Source: Sphingobium yanoikuyae (lineage in GTDB: Bacteria > Pseudomonadota > Alphaproteobacteria > Sphingomonadales > Sphingomonadaceae). Taken from it: 64,000 bases of DNA. The notes beneath the pieces are model-generated. The model was not told where the DNA came from. It saw nothing but the letters and a program-made list of their open reading frames with translations, and ran no database searches. Position numbers and translations under genes: made by a program. Location of the stretch: NCBI RefSeq assembly GCF_013001025.1, contig NZ_CP053021.1, positions 3,934,001-3,998,000 on the forward strand, given 5' to 3'. Positions 39,097 through 49,864 of this stretch are shown piece after piece (position 1 is the stretch's first letter; each line of letters begins with the position of its first letter).

Positions 39097-39807
39097 TTAC
39101 TCCGCAATCGCTTCGGCGTCAGCCTGCGCGACTTCGGCCGAGGCACCACCGCGACGCAGAAGGTCAGCGACCTTCTTGCCACGACGCTGCGCCACCGACT
39201 TGGGGCTGGTCTGCTCGCCCAGCGCCGCGAAGGTCGCACGGATCATGTTGTAGGGGTTCGAGGTGCCGTTCGACTTGGTCACGACGTCAGCGACGCCGAG
39301 GCTTTCGAACACGGCGCGCATCGGACCGCCGGCGATGATGCCGGTACCGGCCGGAGCCGAACGGACAGTCACCTTGCCAGCACCGAAGTGGCCGAGGCCG
39401 TCATGGTGCAGGGTGCGGCCTTCCTTCAGCGGAACGCGAACCATGGCCTTCTTGGCCGAAGCGGTCGCCTTGCTGATGGCTTCAGGCACTTCGCGCGCCT
39501 TGCCATGACCGAAACCGGCGCGGCCCTTGCCGTCGCCGACGACGACCAGAGCAGCGAAACCGAAGCGCTTACCGCCCTTGACGGTCTTCGAGACGCGGTT
39601 GATGTGAACCAGCTTCTCGATCAGCTCTTCGCCCTGTTCCTCGTCACGGTTGCCGCCACGGCGGTCGTCGCGACGGCCACGGCCGCCACGCTCGCCACGG
39701 TTGCGGTCACCGCCACGGCCACGGCCACGGCCGGGACCACGACCTTCGGTCTGAGCCTCGGCACCCTCGACGGGCGCGACGACTTCGTTGGTGTTTTCGT
39801 CAGCCAT
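39097..39807 (-). CDS. rpsE: Ribosomal protein S5 with RG-rich N-terminal extension
   Basis: A 236-residue protein, about 70 longer than E. coli S5. Residues ~22-55 are an RG/RGG-rich basic tract ([30 protein letters not shown]), then the normal double-stranded-RNA-binding core ([18 protein letters not shown]). An Ala/Glu-rich tail ends the protein. The spectinomycin-loop region [11 protein letters not shown] looks normal. Confidence 0.96.
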   Translation of the reverse strand: MADENTNEVVAPVEGAEAQTEGRGPGRGRGRGGDRNRGERGGRGRRDDRRGGNRDEEQGEELIEKLVHINRVSKTVKGGKRFGFAALVVVGDGKGRAGFGHGKAREVPEAISKATASAKKAMVRVPLKEGRTLHHDGLGHFGAGKVTVRSAPAGTGIIAGGPMRAVFESLGVADVVTKSNGTSNPYNMIRATFAALGEQTSPKSVAQRRGKKVADLLRRGGASAEVAQADAEAIAE

Positions 39808-39809
39808 GA

Positions 39810-40175
39810 TCAGAACTCCAGCCCGCCTTCACGGGCGGCATCGGCCAGCGCCTTGACGCGGCCATGGAACAGGAAGCCACCGCGGTCGAACACGACCTTG
39901 GTGACGCCGGCCGCCGTAGCAGCGGCAGCGACGCGCTTGCCGACATCGGCAGCGGCTTCGGAAGAGGCGCCGGTCTTGCCCAGAGCCTTCGAACCAACAT
40001 CCTTGTCCAGGGTCGAAGCGGCGGCGACAGTGGTACCGGCGACGTCGTCGATGATCTGGGCGTAGATGTGACGGCCCGAACGATGGACGCTGAGGCGCGG
40101 GCGGGTGCCCGAAACAGCCTTGAGCGCGGTGCGAACGCGGCGACGACGCCGCGCGAAGAGGGAAAGCTTAGCCAT
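39810..40175 (-). CDS. rplR: Ribosomal protein L18
   Basis: A 121-residue 5S-rRNA-binding protein. [39 protein letters not shown] and [21 protein letters not shown] are typical. It lies 1 bp after rplF and 2 bp before rpsE. Confidence 0.97.
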   Translation of the reverse strand: MAKLSLFARRRRRVRTALKAVSGTRPRLSVHRSGRHIYAQIIDDVAGTTVAAASTLDKDVGSKALGKTGASSEAAADVGKRVAAAATAAGVTKVVFDRGGFLFHGRVKALADAAREGGLEF

Positions 40176-40176
40176 C

Positions 40177-40710
40177 TTACTTCTTCTTCCCTTCCTTGCG
40201 GAAGATGAATTCGCCGGCGTACTTGATACCCTTGCCCTTATAGGGTTCGGGCTTGCGCCAGCGGCGGATCTCGGCGGCGACCTGGCCTACCTGCTGCTTG
40301 TCGATGCCGCTGATCTCGACCGTGGTGTTATCCGGGGTCTTGATCTCGATGCCTTCCGGAATCTCGAAATCGACGTCGTGGCTGTAGCCGAGCTGCAACT
40401 TCAGGGTCTTGCCCTGCGAGTTCGCACGGTAGCCGACACCGGTGATCAGTAGCTTCTTCGAGAAGCCCTGGGTCACGCCGGTGATCAGGTTCTGGATCAG
40501 GGTACGCTGCATGCCCCAGAAAGCGCGGGCGCGCTTGCCGTTGTTGGCGGGCTTTACAGCGATGCTGCCTTCTTCGACGGTGTAGGTCACTTCGTCGGCC
40601 AGCGGCATGGCGAGGGTGCCCTTGGGCCCCTTCACCGACAGCTGACCGTCAGCGATCGACGCGGTCACGCCCGCAGGCACGGTGACCGGCTTCTTGCCAG
40701 TGCGGCTCAT
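40177..40710 (-). CDS. rplF: Ribosomal protein L6
   Basis: A 177-residue 50S protein; [31 protein letters not shown] and the C-terminal signature [14 protein letters not shown]. Its ATG shares one base with the rpsH stop (TGATG), implying coupled translation. Confidence 0.97.
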   Translation of the reverse strand: MSRTGKKPVTVPAGVTASIADGQLSVKGPKGTLAMPLADEVTYTVEEGSIAVKPANNGKRARAFWGMQRTLIQNLITGVTQGFSKKLLITGVGYRANSQGKTLKLQLGYSHDVDFEIPEGIEIKTPDNTTVEISGIDKQQVGQVAAEIRRWRKPEPYKGKGIKYAGEFIFRKEGKKK

Positions 40711-41105
40711 CAGAACACCTCCGCCAGCACTTCGCCGCCGACATTCTGTTCACGCGCTTCGGCGTCGGACAGAACGCCCTTGGGCGTCGAGACAATGGTG
40801 ATGCCCAGGCCGTTGCGGATCACCGGCAGTTCCTTGGAACCGGAATAGACGCGGCGACCAGGCTTGGACACGCGGGCAACATGCTTGATCGCAGGCTGGC
40901 CCTCGAAATACTTCAGCTCGATGCGCAGGCCGGGGTGATTGCCGAGGGTTTCCTCGGAATAACCACGGATATAGCCTTCGCGCTGCAGCACGTCGAGCAC
41001 GCGGGCACGGAGCTTGCTGGCGGGGGACACAACGCTGTCCTTCTTCGCCTGCTGCCCGTTACGGATGCGGGTGAGCATATCACCCAGGGGATCGGTCAAT
41101 GCCAT
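40710..41105 (-). CDS. rpsH: Ribosomal protein S8
   Basis: A 131-residue 30S protein; [14 protein letters not shown] and the C-terminal [19 protein letters not shown]. In enterobacteria S8 is the repressor of the spc operon and binds a site near rplE; no such site was identified here. Confidence 0.97.
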   Translation of the reverse strand: MALTDPLGDMLTRIRNGQQAKKDSVVSPASKLRARVLDVLQREGYIRGYSEETLGNHPGLRIELKYFEGQPAIKHVARVSKPGRRVYSGSKELPVIRNGLGITIVSTPKGVLSDAEAREQNVGGEVLAEVF

Positions 41106-41117
41106 CTCAAATGATCC

Positions 41118-41423
41118 TTACCAGCTCGACTTGGTGACGCCGGGGATCAGGCCCTTGTTGGCCAGATCACGCAGCTGCACGCGGCAGAGACGGAATTTGC
41201 GGTAGTAAGCGCGCGGGCGGCCCGTCAGTTCGCAGCGGTTGCGAATGCGGGTCGGGTTGCCGTTGCGGGGGACTTCCGCCATCTTCAGACGCGCAATCAG
41301 ACGCTCGGTGTCGTCGAGAGCGGTATCGGCTGCGATCGCCTTGAGCTTCGCATAGCGGCCGGCATACTTCTTCACCAGCTTCTTGCGGCGCTCGTTCTTG
41401 TTGATCGAACTCAGTTTCGCCAT
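41118..41423 (-). CDS. rpsN: Ribosomal protein S14 (zinc-free long form)
   Basis: A 101-residue 30S protein ending [21 protein letters not shown]. The zinc-binding CxxC pairs of the short form are absent ([20 protein letters not shown] has only single cysteines). Confidence 0.97.
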   Translation of the reverse strand: MAKLSSINKNERRKKLVKKYAGRYAKLKAIAADTALDDTERLIARLKMAEVPRNGNPTRIRNRCELTGRPRAYYRKFRLCRVQLRDLANKGLIPGVTKSSW

Positions 41424-41473
41424 GACTTAAGTTCTCTTCCTTAGCTTAAGCGTTGGGAGAGAAGCGGGGCCTA

Positions 41474-42046
41474 TTAGACCGCCTGCTTCTCTTCAATCGG
41501 GAAGGGGAAGCCGAAGAGGCGCAGCAGTTCGCGCGCTTCGTCGTCAGTCTTCGCCGTGGTGGTCACGATGATGTCCATGCCACGCACCTTGTCGATGCGG
41601 TCATAGTTGATCTCGGGGAAGATGATCTGCTCCTTGATGCCGAAGGCATAGTTGCCACGGCCGTCGAAACTCTTCGGGTTGAGACCACGGAAGTCGCGCA
41701 CGCGCGGCAGGGCAATGTTGATCAGGCGATCAAGGAATTCATACATGCGCTCACGGCGCAGCGTGACCTTGGCACCGATCGGCATGCCTTCACGCAGCTT
41801 GAACTGCGCGATCGACTTCTTCGCCTTGGTGATGACCGGCTTCTGGCCGGCGATCAGTTCCATTTCCTCGGCGGCCGAAGTGACCTTCTTCTTGTCCTGC
41901 GTGGCTTCACCGACGCCCATGTTGAGCGTGATCTTCTCGATCTTCGGGATTTCCATCACATTCTTGTAGCCGAACTTCTCGACCATCGCCTTCACGATGG
42001 CGTCGTCGTAGATCGACTTCGAGCGCGGAATATACTTGTCGGCCAT
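41474..42046 (-). CDS. rplE: Ribosomal protein L5
   Basis: A 190-residue 5S-rRNA-binding protein; [36 protein letters not shown] and [20 protein letters not shown]. Its ATG shares one base with the rplX stop (TAATG). Confidence 0.97.
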   Translation of the reverse strand: MADKYIPRSKSIYDDAIVKAMVEKFGYKNVMEIPKIEKITLNMGVGEATQDKKKVTSAAEEMELIAGQKPVITKAKKSIAQFKLREGMPIGAKVTLRRERMYEFLDRLINIALPRVRDFRGLNPKSFDGRGNYAFGIKEQIIFPEINYDRIDKVRGMDIIVTTTAKTDDEARELLRLFGFPFPIEEKQAV

Positions 42047-42357
42047 TACAGCACCTCACCGGACTTGACGGCGACGCGGACCTTCTTGCCGTCGCGGTCC
42101 TCGAAACGGACGCGGGTCGGCTTGCCATCCTTGTCGGCGACAGCGACGTTCGAAATGTGCATCGGGGCCGGCTTGCGGTCGATGCCACCCTGCGGGTTCG
42201 ACTGGTCGGGCTTGCGATGCTTCGCATGCACGTTGATGCCTTCGACCAGGACCTTGTCGTCCTTGGGCATCACCTGGAGGACGGCGCCGGTACGGCCCTT
42301 GTCCTTGCCAGCCAGGACGACGACCTTGTCGCCCTTCTTGATCTTAGCAGCGCTCAT
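42046..42357 (-). CDS. rplX: Ribosomal protein L24
   Basis: A 103-residue 50S assembly-initiator protein with the KOW motif [20 protein letters not shown]. One-base TAATG overlap with rplN upstream and with rplE downstream. Confidence 0.97.
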   Translation of the reverse strand: MSAAKIKKGDKVVVLAGKDKGRTGAVLQVMPKDDKVLVEGINVHAKHRKPDQSNPQGGIDRKPAPMHISNVAVADKDGKPTRVRFEDRDGKKVRVAVKSGEVL

Positions 42358-42725
42358 TACAGCACCTCGGGAGCGAGCGAGATGATCTTCATGTGCTTCT
42401 TGGCGCGCAGCTCGCGAACGACCGGGCCAAAGATACGGGTGCCGATCGGCTCCTCGTTCTTGTTGATAAGCACAGCGGCATTGCCGTCGAAGCGAATCAC
42501 GCTGCCATCAGCGCGACGCACGTCCTTGGCGGTGCGCACGATGACGGCGCGATGCACGTCACCCTTCTTCACCTTACCGCGCGGAGCAGCTTCCTTGACG
42601 GAGACGACAATGATGTCGCCCACGCCGGCGAAACGCCGCTTCGAGCCGCCCAGCACCTTGATGCACTGGACGCGCTTGGCGCCGCTGTTGTCCGCGACGT
42701 CAAGATTGGATTGCATCTGGATCAT
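42357..42725 (-). CDS. rplN: Ribosomal protein L14
   Basis: A 122-residue 50S protein; [39 protein letters not shown] and [20 protein letters not shown]. It opens the spc part after a 168-bp spacer from rpsQ. Confidence 0.97.
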   Translation of the reverse strand: MIQMQSNLDVADNSGAKRVQCIKVLGGSKRRFAGVGDIIVVSVKEAAPRGKVKKGDVHRAVIVRTAKDVRRADGSVIRFDGNAAVLINKNEEPIGTRIFGPVVRELRAKKHMKIISLAPEVL

Positions 42726-42893
42726 GGATCCGGTTCCTTCTTATTTGGCCTACCGGGACTATCCCGGCGGTTCCGAATTTCGTGAGTCGACCCGGTGAAT
42801 CGAAATGCACGAAGCGCGGGCCTGTACCTCCTCCCGAAGGAAAAGGCCAGCCCCGCGTCCGAACTTTTTCGACTCTAGAGTCGGTGACTGCCC
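42726..42893 (-). other. rpsQ-rplN spacer
   Basis: These 168 bp separate the S10-type block from the spc-type block and carry no gene. They hold a 14-nt palindrome CGACTCTAGAGTCG (42868-42881) just past rpsQ and a small GGGA/TCCC stem-loop nearer rplN. I could not recognise a promoter with confidence. Confidence 0.4.
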
Positions 42894-43157
42894 TTAGCCC
42901 GCCGATTCCGGCGACTTGTGGGTGTCCACACGCTCGATGACCTTCCAGGTCTTGAGCTTGGAAATCGGAGCGGTCTCTTCGATACGGACCGTTTCGCCTT
43001 CCTTGTAGACATTGCCCTCGTCATGGGCATGGTACTTCTTCGACCGGCGGATGATCTTGCCGTAGAGCGCATGCTTAACCTTGCGCTCCACGCGAACCAC
43101 CACCGTCTTGTCGGTCTTGTCGGAAACCACCGTTCCCGTCAGCACGCGCTTGGGCAT
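42894..43157 (-). CDS. rpsQ: Ribosomal protein S17
   Basis: An 87-residue 30S protein; [20 protein letters not shown] and [20 protein letters not shown]. Last gene of the S10-type block here, 12 bp after rpmC. Confidence 0.97.
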   Translation of the reverse strand: MPKRVLTGTVVSDKTDKTVVVRVERKVKHALYGKIIRRSKKYHAHDEGNVYKEGETVRIEETAPISKLKTWKVIERVDTHKSPESAG

Positions 43158-43169
43158 CGTGTGTTTCCT

Positions 43170-43373
43170 TTACTTCGCGGCCGAGCGCGAACGCTCGGTC
43201 TGCAGGGTCTTGATCTGCGCGATCGAACGACGGACTTCACGAACGCGGCTGGGCTTTTCCAGCTGGTTGGTGGCCGCCTGGAAACGCAGATTGAACTGCT
43301 CGCGCTTCAGGTTGTTCAGCTCGGTCGACAGCTCGTCGTCCGACTTGGTCTTGAGGTCTGCAACGTTGGCCAC
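43170..43373 (-). CDS. rpmC: Ribosomal protein L29
   Basis: A 67-residue helical 50S protein near the peptide exit; [20 protein letters not shown] and [14 protein letters not shown]. Three bases after rplP. Confidence 0.96.
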   Translation of the reverse strand: MANVADLKTKSDDELSTELNNLKREQFNLRFQAATNQLEKPSRVREVRRSIAQIKTLQTERSRSAAK

Positions 43374-43376
43374 AGC

Positions 43377-43808
43377 TTAACCCTCCAGGTGCGAGGTGTC
43401 GCCGAGGCGGGCAACGACCTTCGTCTTGATGGGCAGCTTCATCGCGGCGCGCGAGAAGGCCTCTGCTGCGAGCGGACCGGGAACGCCGTCCAGTTCGAAC
43501 AGGATACGGCCGGGAGCGACGCGAGCCGCCCAATATTCGACCGAACCCTTGCCCTTGCCCTGGCGGACTTCAGCCGGCTTCTTGGTGACCGGAACGTCGG
43601 GGAACACGCGGATCCACAGACGACCCTGACGGCGCAGGTGGCGCTGGATCGCGCGGCGAGCCGCTTCGATCTGGCGCGCGGTGATCCGCTCGGGCTCCAG
43701 AGCCTTGAGACCGTAGGCGCCGAAGTTCAGCGCAGTGCCGCCCTTCGCATCGCCCTTGATCCGACCCTTGAAGGTCTTGCGGAACTTCATCTTCTTCGGT
43801 TGCAGCAT
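43377..43808 (-). CDS. rplP: Ribosomal protein L16
   Basis: A 143-residue 50S protein at the A-site side; [35 protein letters not shown] and [20 protein letters not shown]. Confidence 0.97.
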   Translation of the reverse strand: MLQPKKMKFRKTFKGRIKGDAKGGTALNFGAYGLKALEPERITARQIEAARRAIQRHLRRQGRLWIRVFPDVPVTKKPAEVRQGKGKGSVEYWAARVAPGRILFELDGVPGPLAAEAFSRAAMKLPIKTKVVARLGDTSHLEG

Positions 43809-43829
43809 GACGCTATTACCTTCTTATTC

Positions 43830-44525
43830 TCAGCGCGCCGGGCGCACGCCGGAGGTCTGAGCCTCCAGCATCAGCCGGTCGGTAGCCATCGGATCATGGC
43901 CGAGGATCTCGCCCTTGAAGATCCAGACCTTGATGCCGCAAACGCCATAGGCGGTGTGCGCCGTGGCTTCGGCATAGTCGACGTTCGCACGCAGGGTGTG
44001 CAGCGGAACGCGGCCTTCACGATACCATTCGACACGCGCGATCTCCGCGCCGCCCAGACGGCCGCCGCAGGTGATCTTGATGCCTTCGGCGCCCAGACGG
44101 AGAGCCGACTGCACCGCACGCTTCATGGCGCGACGGAAGGCAACGCGGCGTTCCAGCTGGTCGGCGATGCCCTGTGCGACGAGCTTCGAATCGATTTCCG
44201 GCTTGCGGATTTCGACGATGTTCAGCGACACGTCCGACGAGGTGAAGGCACCCAGCTTCTTGCGAAGCTTTTCGATGTCTGCACCCTTCTTGCCGATGAT
44301 GACACCGGGGCGGGCAGCGTAGATCGACACGCGGCACAGCTTGGCCGGACGCTCGATCACGACCTTCGAGATCGCGGCCTGCGGCAGGTTCTTCATGATG
44401 TACTGGCGGATCTTGAGATCTTCCAGCAGCAGGCGACCATAGTCGGCGCCTTCGGCGAACCAGCGGCTGTCCCAGGTACGGTTGATCTGCAGACGCAGAC
44501 CGATCGGGTTGCTCTTGTGACCCAT
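43830..44525 (-). CDS. rpsC: Ribosomal protein S3
   Basis: A 231-residue 30S protein with a KH domain ([20 protein letters not shown]). The ATG at 44525 ([12 protein letters not shown]) is the family start; an upstream in-frame Met lies inside the end of rplV. Confidence 0.97.
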   Translation of the reverse strand: MGHKSNPIGLRLQINRTWDSRWFAEGADYGRLLLEDLKIRQYIMKNLPQAAISKVVIERPAKLCRVSIYAARPGVIIGKKGADIEKLRKKLGAFTSSDVSLNIVEIRKPEIDSKLVAQGIADQLERRVAFRRAMKRAVQSALRLGAEGIKITCGGRLGGAEIARVEWYREGRVPLHTLRANVDYAEATAHTAYGVCGIKVWIFKGEILGHDPMATDRLMLEAQTSGVRPAR

Positions 44526-44529
44526 GTGC

Positions 44530-44916
44530 TTACGCCTCCGCTTCTTCGCCAGCTTCACGCACGACGATGCGCACGCGGCTGAAGGGCTTGAGGATCCGGG
44601 TCGACTTGCCGCGGCCGCGAGCGTGGAAGCGCTTCAGGGTGAAGCTCTTGCCCACCGATGCTTCCGCGACGACCAGGGCGTCGACGTCCAGATTGTGGTT
44701 GTTTTCCGCATTGGCGATGGCCGAAGCCAGCACCTTGCGCACGTCGACAGCCATCGCCTTCTTCGAGAAGGCGAGGATGTTGAGCGCGTCCTCGACCTTG
44801 CGGCCGCGGATCAGCGTGGCGACCAGGTTCAGCTTCTGGGCCGAACCACGGATCTGCGTGCCGACGGCGAGCGCTTCATTGTCGGCGACGCGACGGGGAG
44901 CCTTTTCCTTGCTCAT
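44530..44916 (-). CDS. rplV: Ribosomal protein L22
   Basis: A 128-residue 50S tunnel protein; [20 protein letters not shown] and the C-terminal hairpin around [19 protein letters not shown]. One-base TAATG overlap with rpsS. Confidence 0.97.
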   Translation of the reverse strand: MSKEKAPRRVADNEALAVGTQIRGSAQKLNLVATLIRGRKVEDALNILAFSKKAMAVDVRKVLASAIANAENNHNLDVDALVVAEASVGKSFTLKRFHARGRGKSTRILKPFSRVRIVVREAGEEAEA

Positions 44917-45194
44917 TAGCGCTTGCCCTTCTTGTCGGCAGCGTGACCGGGGAAGAAGCGGGTCGGAGCGAATTCGCCCAGCTTGTGACCCACCATATCC
45001 TCGTTCACGAGAACCGGAACATGCTTGCGGCCGTTATAGACGTTGAACGTCAGACCAACGAACTGCGGCAGGATGGTCGAACGGCGCGACCAGGTCTTGA
45101 TCGGACCCGAGCGGCCATTGCTTTCCTGCGCGACTTCCGCCTTCTTCAGAAGGCTGAGGTCCACGAACGGACCTTTCCAGACGGAACGAGCCAT
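44916..45194 (-). CDS. rpsS: Ribosomal protein S19
   Basis: A 92-residue 30S protein; [36 protein letters not shown] and [15 protein letters not shown]. Confidence 0.97.
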   Translation of the reverse strand: MARSVWKGPFVDLSLLKKAEVAQESNGRSGPIKTWSRRSTILPQFVGLTFNVYNGRKHVPVLVNEDMVGHKLGEFAPTRFFPGHAADKKGKR

Positions 45195-45199
45195 CTCGC

Positions 45200-46036
45200 T
45201 TACCTCTTCTTCTTCGCGTGGCGGCTACGGATGATGAACTTGTCCGTTGCCTTGTTGTGACGGGTGCGCGCACCCTTGGTCGGCTTGCCCCACGGGGTGA
45301 CCGGGTGACGGCCGCCCGAGGTCCGGCCTTCACCACCACCATGCGGGTGATCGACCGGGTTCTTCGCAACACCGCGCGTCAGAGGACGGATGCCGTTCCA
45401 ACGGTTGCGGCCAGCCTTGGCAAGGTTGGTGTTGCCATTGTCGGGGTTCGACACGGCGCCAACGGTGCCCATGCAGTCCGAACGGATGTAGCGCTGCTCA
45501 CCCGACGACAGACGCACCATGACCATGCCACGGTCGCGACCGACCAGCTGGGCATAGGTGCCTGCCGAACGGCAGAGCTGCGCGCCCTTGCCCGGCTTCA
45601 TCTCGATGTTGTGGATGATCGTGCCGACCGGCATCTGACCCAGTTCCATCGCATTGCCCGGCTTCACGTCGGTCTTCTTGCCCGCGATGACCTTGTCACC
45701 GGGCGCCAGACGCTGCGGCGCAATGATGTACGCCTGCGTGCCGTCGGGATAGTTCACCAGCGCGATGAAGGCGGTGCGGTTGGGGTCATATTCCAGACGC
45801 TCGACCGTACCTTCAACATCCCACAGGCGACGCTTGAAGTCGATGATACGATAGCGCTGCTTGTGACCGCCACCGATACCACGCGAAGTGACATGGCCCT
45901 TGTTGTTACGACCACCGGTCTTGCGCTTGCCTTCGGTCAGCGCCTTGACGGGCTTGCCCTTGTGCAGGCTCGACTTGTCGACGAGGATCAGGCCGCGCTG
46001 GGCCGGGCTCGTCGGATTATAGTGCTTGAGTGCCAT
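45200..46036 (-). CDS. rplB: Ribosomal protein L2
   Basis: A 278-residue 50S core protein; [15 protein letters not shown] and the conserved C-terminal His loop [14 protein letters not shown] next to the peptidyl-transferase centre. Confidence 0.98.
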   Translation of the reverse strand: MALKHYNPTSPAQRGLILVDKSSLHKGKPVKALTEGKRKTGGRNNKGHVTSRGIGGGHKQRYRIIDFKRRLWDVEGTVERLEYDPNRTAFIALVNYPDGTQAYIIAPQRLAPGDKVIAGKKTDVKPGNAMELGQMPVGTIIHNIEMKPGKGAQLCRSAGTYAQLVGRDRGMVMVRLSSGEQRYIRSDCMGTVGAVSNPDNGNTNLAKAGRNRWNGIRPLTRGVAKNPVDHPHGGGEGRTSGGRHPVTPWGKPTKGARTRHNKATDKFIIRSRHAKKKR

Positions 46037-46046
46037 CTATCTCGCC

Positions 46047-46361
46047 TCAAATACCGGTGGTGACGTCGATGGACTGACCTTCGGCCAGCGTGACGATCGC
46101 CTTCTTCACGTCGTTGCGCTTGTAGGGCTTGCCCTTCCAGCGCTTGACCTTGCCCTTCTGCACCAGCGTGTTGACCGCCTTGACGGTCACGCCGAACAGC
46201 GCCTCGACGGCAGCCTTGATCTCAGGCTTCGATGCGTCGTTGGCGACCTGGAAAACAACGGCGTTGTTTTCCGAGAGAAGGGTCGACTTCTCGGTGATGA
46301 CCGGCGCGACAACGACGTCGAAGTGACGGTTGTCCACGGTCGCGGCTTCTTTCTTAGCCAT
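46047..46361 (-). CDS. rplW: Ribosomal protein L23
   Basis: A 104-residue 50S protein at the tunnel exit, dock for trigger factor and [18 protein letters not shown] and [19 protein letters not shown]. Its start overlaps the rplD stop by 8 nt. Confidence 0.97.
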   Translation of the reverse strand: MAKKEAATVDNRHFDVVVAPVITEKSTLLSENNAVVFQVANDASKPEIKAAVEALFGVTVKAVNTLVQKGKVKRWKGKPYKRNDVKKAIVTLAEGQSIDVTTGI

Positions 46362-46977
46362 TGAAACGGGCCTCCAGCTTTTCGACCGCGGCGCGGGTGA
46401 GCACCAGCGAGTCGGCCTTCAGGATGTCGTAGACGTTGGCACCAACGGCCGGCAGCAGGTTGACGCCGACGATGTTGGCCGAAGCCTTGGCGAAGCTGAC
46501 GTTCACGGCGTCGCCGTCGATGAACAGAACCTTGTTCAGGTTCAGCTTGGCCAGGTTGGCGACCAGCGCCTTGGTCTTGCCTTCGGCAACGTCGAGATTG
46601 TCGAGAATGATCAGCGAACCATCCTTGACCTTCGACGACAGCGCCATCTTCAGACCCAGCGCGCGAACCTTCTTGTTCAGCGAGGGGTTGAAGTCGCGAA
46701 CGCGGGCACCGTGAGCCTTACCACCGCCGATGAAGACGGGAGCGCGGCGATCGCCGTGACGAGCGGTTCCGCCGCCCTTCTGGCGACCGAACTTCTTGCC
46801 GGTGCGGGCGACATCCGAACGCTCGCGCGTGCCGCGGGCAGTGCCACGACGCTTTTCGAGCTGCCAGGTGACGACGCGGTGCAGAATGTCGGCGCGGGGC
46901 TCGAGGCCGAAAACGGCATCGTTGAGCTCCAACTCACCGGCAGCTGCGGCGTCGAGGGTCTGTACATTGACCTTCAT
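46354..46977 (-). CDS. rplD: Ribosomal protein L4
   Basis: A 207-residue 50S protein; [20 protein letters not shown] and [20 protein letters not shown] form the tunnel loop. In enterobacteria L4 represses the S10 operon through a leader before rpsJ; here the long spacer is between rpsJ and rplC. Confidence 0.97.
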   Translation of the reverse strand: MKVNVQTLDAAAAGELELNDAVFGLEPRADILHRVVTWQLEKRRGTARGTRERSDVARTGKKFGRQKGGGTARHGDRRAPVFIGGGKAHGARVRDFNPSLNKKVRALGLKMALSSKVKDGSLIILDNLDVAEGKTKALVANLAKLNLNKVLFIDGDAVNVSFAKASANIVGVNLLPAVGANVYDILKADSLVLTRAAVEKLEARFNG

Positions 46978-46980
46978 GGT

Positions 46981-47733
46981 TTAGCCCTCCTGGCCTTCGG
47001 TCGCTTCGGGAGCGGCCGCTTCCGCGGGCGTCTCGGCCGGCGCGGCATTGCTGTTTGCAGCCTGCTTCAGGCTGGCGGGATAGGGCGCGTCGGCGTGACG
47101 GGGAACCTTCACGGCGTCGCTGACGGTCAGCCACGTGCCCTTGGCGCCCGGAACCGAACCCTTGACGAACAGCAGACCACGCTCGACGTCCGTGCGGACG
47201 ATCTCGAGATTCTGCTGGGTCCGCTCACGATCACCCATGTGACCGGCCATCTTCTTGTTCTTGAAGACGCGGCCCGGATCCTGACGGTTACCGGTCGAAC
47301 CATGCGCACGGTGGCTGATTGACACGCCGTGGGTGGCGCGCATACCGCCGAAGCCCCAGCGCTTCATAGCACCGGCAAAGCCCTTACCCTGGGTGTGACC
47401 GGCAACGTCGACCAGCTGGCCAGCGACGAAGTGGTCAGCGGCGATTTCAGCGCCGACGTCGAGGAGCGCATCCTCGGCGACGCGGAATTCGACCAGACGC
47501 GCCTTGGGCTCAACTTCCGCCTTGGCGAAGTGACCGCGCTGCGGCTTGGCGACATTCTTGGCCTTGGCAACGCCAGCACCCAGCTGAAGGGCGACATAAC
47601 CGTCGCGCTCGACTTCCTTACGTGCGACGACCTGCGTACCCTCAAGGCTGAGGACCGTGACGGGGACGTGACGTCCGTCGTCCTGGAACAGGCGGGTCAT
47701 CCCGACTTTCTTAGCGATCACGCCAGTGCGCAT
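46981..47733 (-). CDS. rplC: Ribosomal protein L3 with acidic tail
   Basis: A 250-residue 50S protein; [16 protein letters not shown] and the loop [20 protein letters not shown]. About 40 residues longer than E. coli L3 because of an Ala/Glu/Pro tail ([17 protein letters not shown]). An in-frame GTG precedes the ATG; GGGAG is well spaced for the ATG. Confidence 0.96.
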   Translation of the reverse strand: MRTGVIAKKVGMTRLFQDDGRHVPVTVLSLEGTQVVARKEVERDGYVALQLGAGVAKAKNVAKPQRGHFAKAEVEPKARLVEFRVAEDALLDVGAEIAADHFVAGQLVDVAGHTQGKGFAGAMKRWGFGGMRATHGVSISHRAHGSTGNRQDPGRVFKNKKMAGHMGDRERTQQNLEIVRTDVERGLLFVKGSVPGAKGTWLTVSDAVKVPRHADAPYPASLKQAANSNAAPAETPAEAAAPEATEGQEG

Positions 47734-47736
47734 CAC

Positions 47737-48020
47737 TGATTACTCCCATAGAGGCCCGCCATAGCAGCGGGCGTATCCAACGAAAAAACCGCTCAGCATC
47801 TCTGCTTCGCGGCCCAACCCAATGCATAGATCACCCCGTCCGGGTTGGATGCCGATCCCTCTCGGGAAAGGCGACGGGGGACCAGGACCACGCGCCTTGG
47901 CCGGTTCACCGGCGGGCCGTGCGGTATCCCTTGTGTCGTTTGAGCTTCCGCCTCTCCAGAGAAGAGGAACAGAATACCCGATACCCCGCCTACCTTACGG
48001 AAGGCGGGGACTTGCCGACC
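47737..48020 (-). promoter_or_regulatory. Long structured rpsJ-rplC spacer
   Basis: This 284-nt region replaces the usual ~30 nt between S10 and L3 genes. In minus-strand order it holds CCCCGCCT/AGGCGGGG (47984-48009), CCTCT/AGAGG (47951-47967), GCCGG/CCGGC (47899-47912), CCAACCC/GGGTTGG (47814-47848) and GCCCGC/GCGGGC (47754-47772), with a T6 tract between the last two. No gene is seen. It could be an attenuator or protein-binding leader for rplC and the genes after it. Confidence 0.5.
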
Positions 48021-48329
48021 TTAGGCCAGCTTGATTTCGACGTTCACGCCGGCAGCCAGGTCCAGCTTCATCAGCGCGTCGACCGTCTGCGGCGTCGGCT
48101 GCACAATGTCAAGCATACGCTTGTAGGTGCGGACTTCGAACTGCTCGCGCGACTTCTTGTCGATGTGCGGACCACGGTTGACCGTGAACTTTTCGATGCG
48201 CGTCGGAAGAGGAATCGGACCGCGAATGAGGGCGCCGGTGCGGCGGGCGGTTTCGGCGATGTCGCCGGTCGCCTGATCGAGCACGCGATGATCGAACGCC
48301 TTGAGGCGAATGCGGATGTTGCTGTCCAT
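48021..48329 (-). CDS. rpsJ: Ribosomal protein S10
   Basis: A 102-residue 30S protein, also NusE in antitermination; [37 protein letters not shown] and the C-terminus VNVEIKLA. It is separated from tuf by 207 bp with the tuf terminator. Confidence 0.97.
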   Translation of the reverse strand: MDSNIRIRLKAFDHRVLDQATGDIAETARRTGALIRGPIPLPTRIEKFTVNRGPHIDKKSREQFEVRTYKRMLDIVQPTPQTVDALMKLDLAAGVNVEIKLA

Positions 48330-48485
48330 TGTTCCTGTACCGATGCGAAAGAGCCAATAACCAGCGCATTTTCATGAATCAGCCGGAGCAGCCGTTGATT
48401 TACAAAAACACGCCAACAAAAAAATATCCGCCCCGTTTTGCCCTTCTAGCTCATTCGAGCCGGAGAAAGGCGATCCGGGGCGGGT

Positions 48486-48525
48486 AAAAAACTTCAGCGG
48501 CGCGAATCGGGCGATTCGCGCCGCT
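48486..48525 (-). terminator. Intrinsic terminator after tuf
   Basis: Minus strand AGCGGCGCGAATC / GATTCGCGCCGCT, a perfect 13-bp stem with a 4-nt loop, then GAAG and six Ts (48486-48491). It ends the str operon 12 nt past the tuf stop, so rpsJ needs its own promoter in 48330-48485. Confidence 0.92.
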
Positions 48526-48536
48526 GCGGTCCTATA

Positions 48537-49727
48537 TTACTTCGAGATCGTGCCGACAACCCCTGCGCCGACGGTACGACCGCCTTCACGGATGGCGAAG
48601 CGCAGACCCGAGTCCATGGCGATCGGAGCGATCAGCTTGACGCCGAGCTTCACGTTGTCGCCAGGCATGACCATCTCGGTGCCCTCGGGGAGGATCACTT
48701 CGCCGGTCACGTCGGTGGTGCGGAAGTAGAACTGCGGACGATAGTTCGCGAAGAACGGGGTGTGACGGCCGCCTTCTTCCTTCGACAGCACGTAGACTTC
48801 GGCGTCGAATTCGGTGTGCGGGGTGACCGAGCCGGGCTTGGCCAGAACCTGACCACGCTCAACTTCTTCACGGCCCACGCCACGGATCAGCGCACCGATG
48901 TTGTCGCCGGCCTGGCCCTGATCGAGCAGCTTGCGGAACATTTCGACGCCGGTGACGGTGGTCTTCTTGGTGGGCTTGATGCCGACGATTTCGACTTCTT
49001 CACCAACCTTGACGATGCCGGTTTCGACGCGGCCGGTCACGACGGTACCACGACCCGAGATCGAGAACACGTCTTCGATCGGCATCAGGAAGGGCTTGTC
49101 GACCGGACGGTCGGGCTGCGGGATCCAGCTGTCGACGGCAGCCATCAGCTTCAGAACGGCGTCGTGGCCGATTTCCGGGGTCTTGTCCTGCAGGGCAGCG
49201 ACAGCCGAACCGGCGATGACGGGAATGTTGTCGCCGTCGAAGTCGTACGAGCTCAGCAGCTCGCGGATTTCCAGCTCGACCAGCTCGAGGATTTCGGCGT
49301 CGTCGACCAGGTCGACCTTGTTCATGAACACGACCAGCTGGGGAACGCCGACCTGCTTGGCGAGCAGGATGTGCTCACGGGTCTGCGGCATCGGGCCGTC
49401 GGTAGCCGAAACGACCAGGATCGCGCCGTCCATCTGGGCGGCACCGGTGATCATGTTCTTGACGTAGTCAGCGTGACCCGGACAGTCGACGTGCGCGTAG
49501 TGACGGGCTTCGGTCTCATACTCGACGTGGGCGGTCGAGATGGTGATACCGCGCTCGCGCTCTTCGGGAGCCTTGTCGATGTTGTCGTACGAGGTGAAGG
49601 TCGCACCGCCGGTTTCGGCGAGAACCTTGGTGATCGCCGCGGTCAGCGAGGTCTTACCATGGTCAACGTGACCGATGGTGCCGATGTTGCAGTGCGGCTT
49701 ATTCCGCTCAAACTTAGCCTTAGCCAT
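48537..49727 (-). CDS. tuf: Elongation factor Tu
   Basis: A 396-residue GTPase that delivers aminoacyl-tRNA. P-loop [25 protein letters not shown] and the C-terminal barrel with [11 protein letters not shown] are all intact. Only one copy is visible in this window; a second tuf elsewhere would be common. Confidence 0.98.
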   Translation of the reverse strand: MAKAKFERNKPHCNIGTIGHVDHGKTSLTAAITKVLAETGGATFTSYDNIDKAPEERERGITISTAHVEYETEARHYAHVDCPGHADYVKNMITGAAQMDGAILVVSATDGPMPQTREHILLAKQVGVPQLVVFMNKVDLVDDAEILELVELEIRELLSSYDFDGDNIPVIAGSAVAALQDKTPEIGHDAVLKLMAAVDSWIPQPDRPVDKPFLMPIEDVFSISGRGTVVTGRVETGIVKVGEEVEIVGIKPTKKTTVTGVEMFRKLLDQGQAGDNIGALIRGVGREEVERGQVLAKPGSVTPHTEFDAEVYVLSKEEGGRHTPFFANYRPQFYFRTTDVTGEVILPEGTEMVMPGDNVKLGVKLIAPIAMDSGLRFAIREGGRTVGAGVVGTISK

Positions 49728-49864
49728 TTTATCCTACCTTCTAATCAAAATCAGCTTGGGTCTGACCGCTCGGCCGCGCCTCGCGAAGGCGCGTCCATAG
49801 CAGCATATTCACAGATTACCAGCCCCTATCCGAGCCGATTGCACGGCCCGGACAGGGAAACTCG
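49728..49864 (-). other. fusA-tuf spacer
   Basis: A 137-bp gene-free spacer. It holds a CGCGCCT/AGGCGCG hairpin (49775-49793) with a 5-nt loop. No T-tract follows on the minus strand. Confidence 0.4.

Noticed and set aside
48330..48485. tRNA gene between tuf and rpsJ, as in some bacteria
   Set aside because: No cloverleaf, T-loop or anticodon arm could be found; only a terminator and an AT-rich leader are present.
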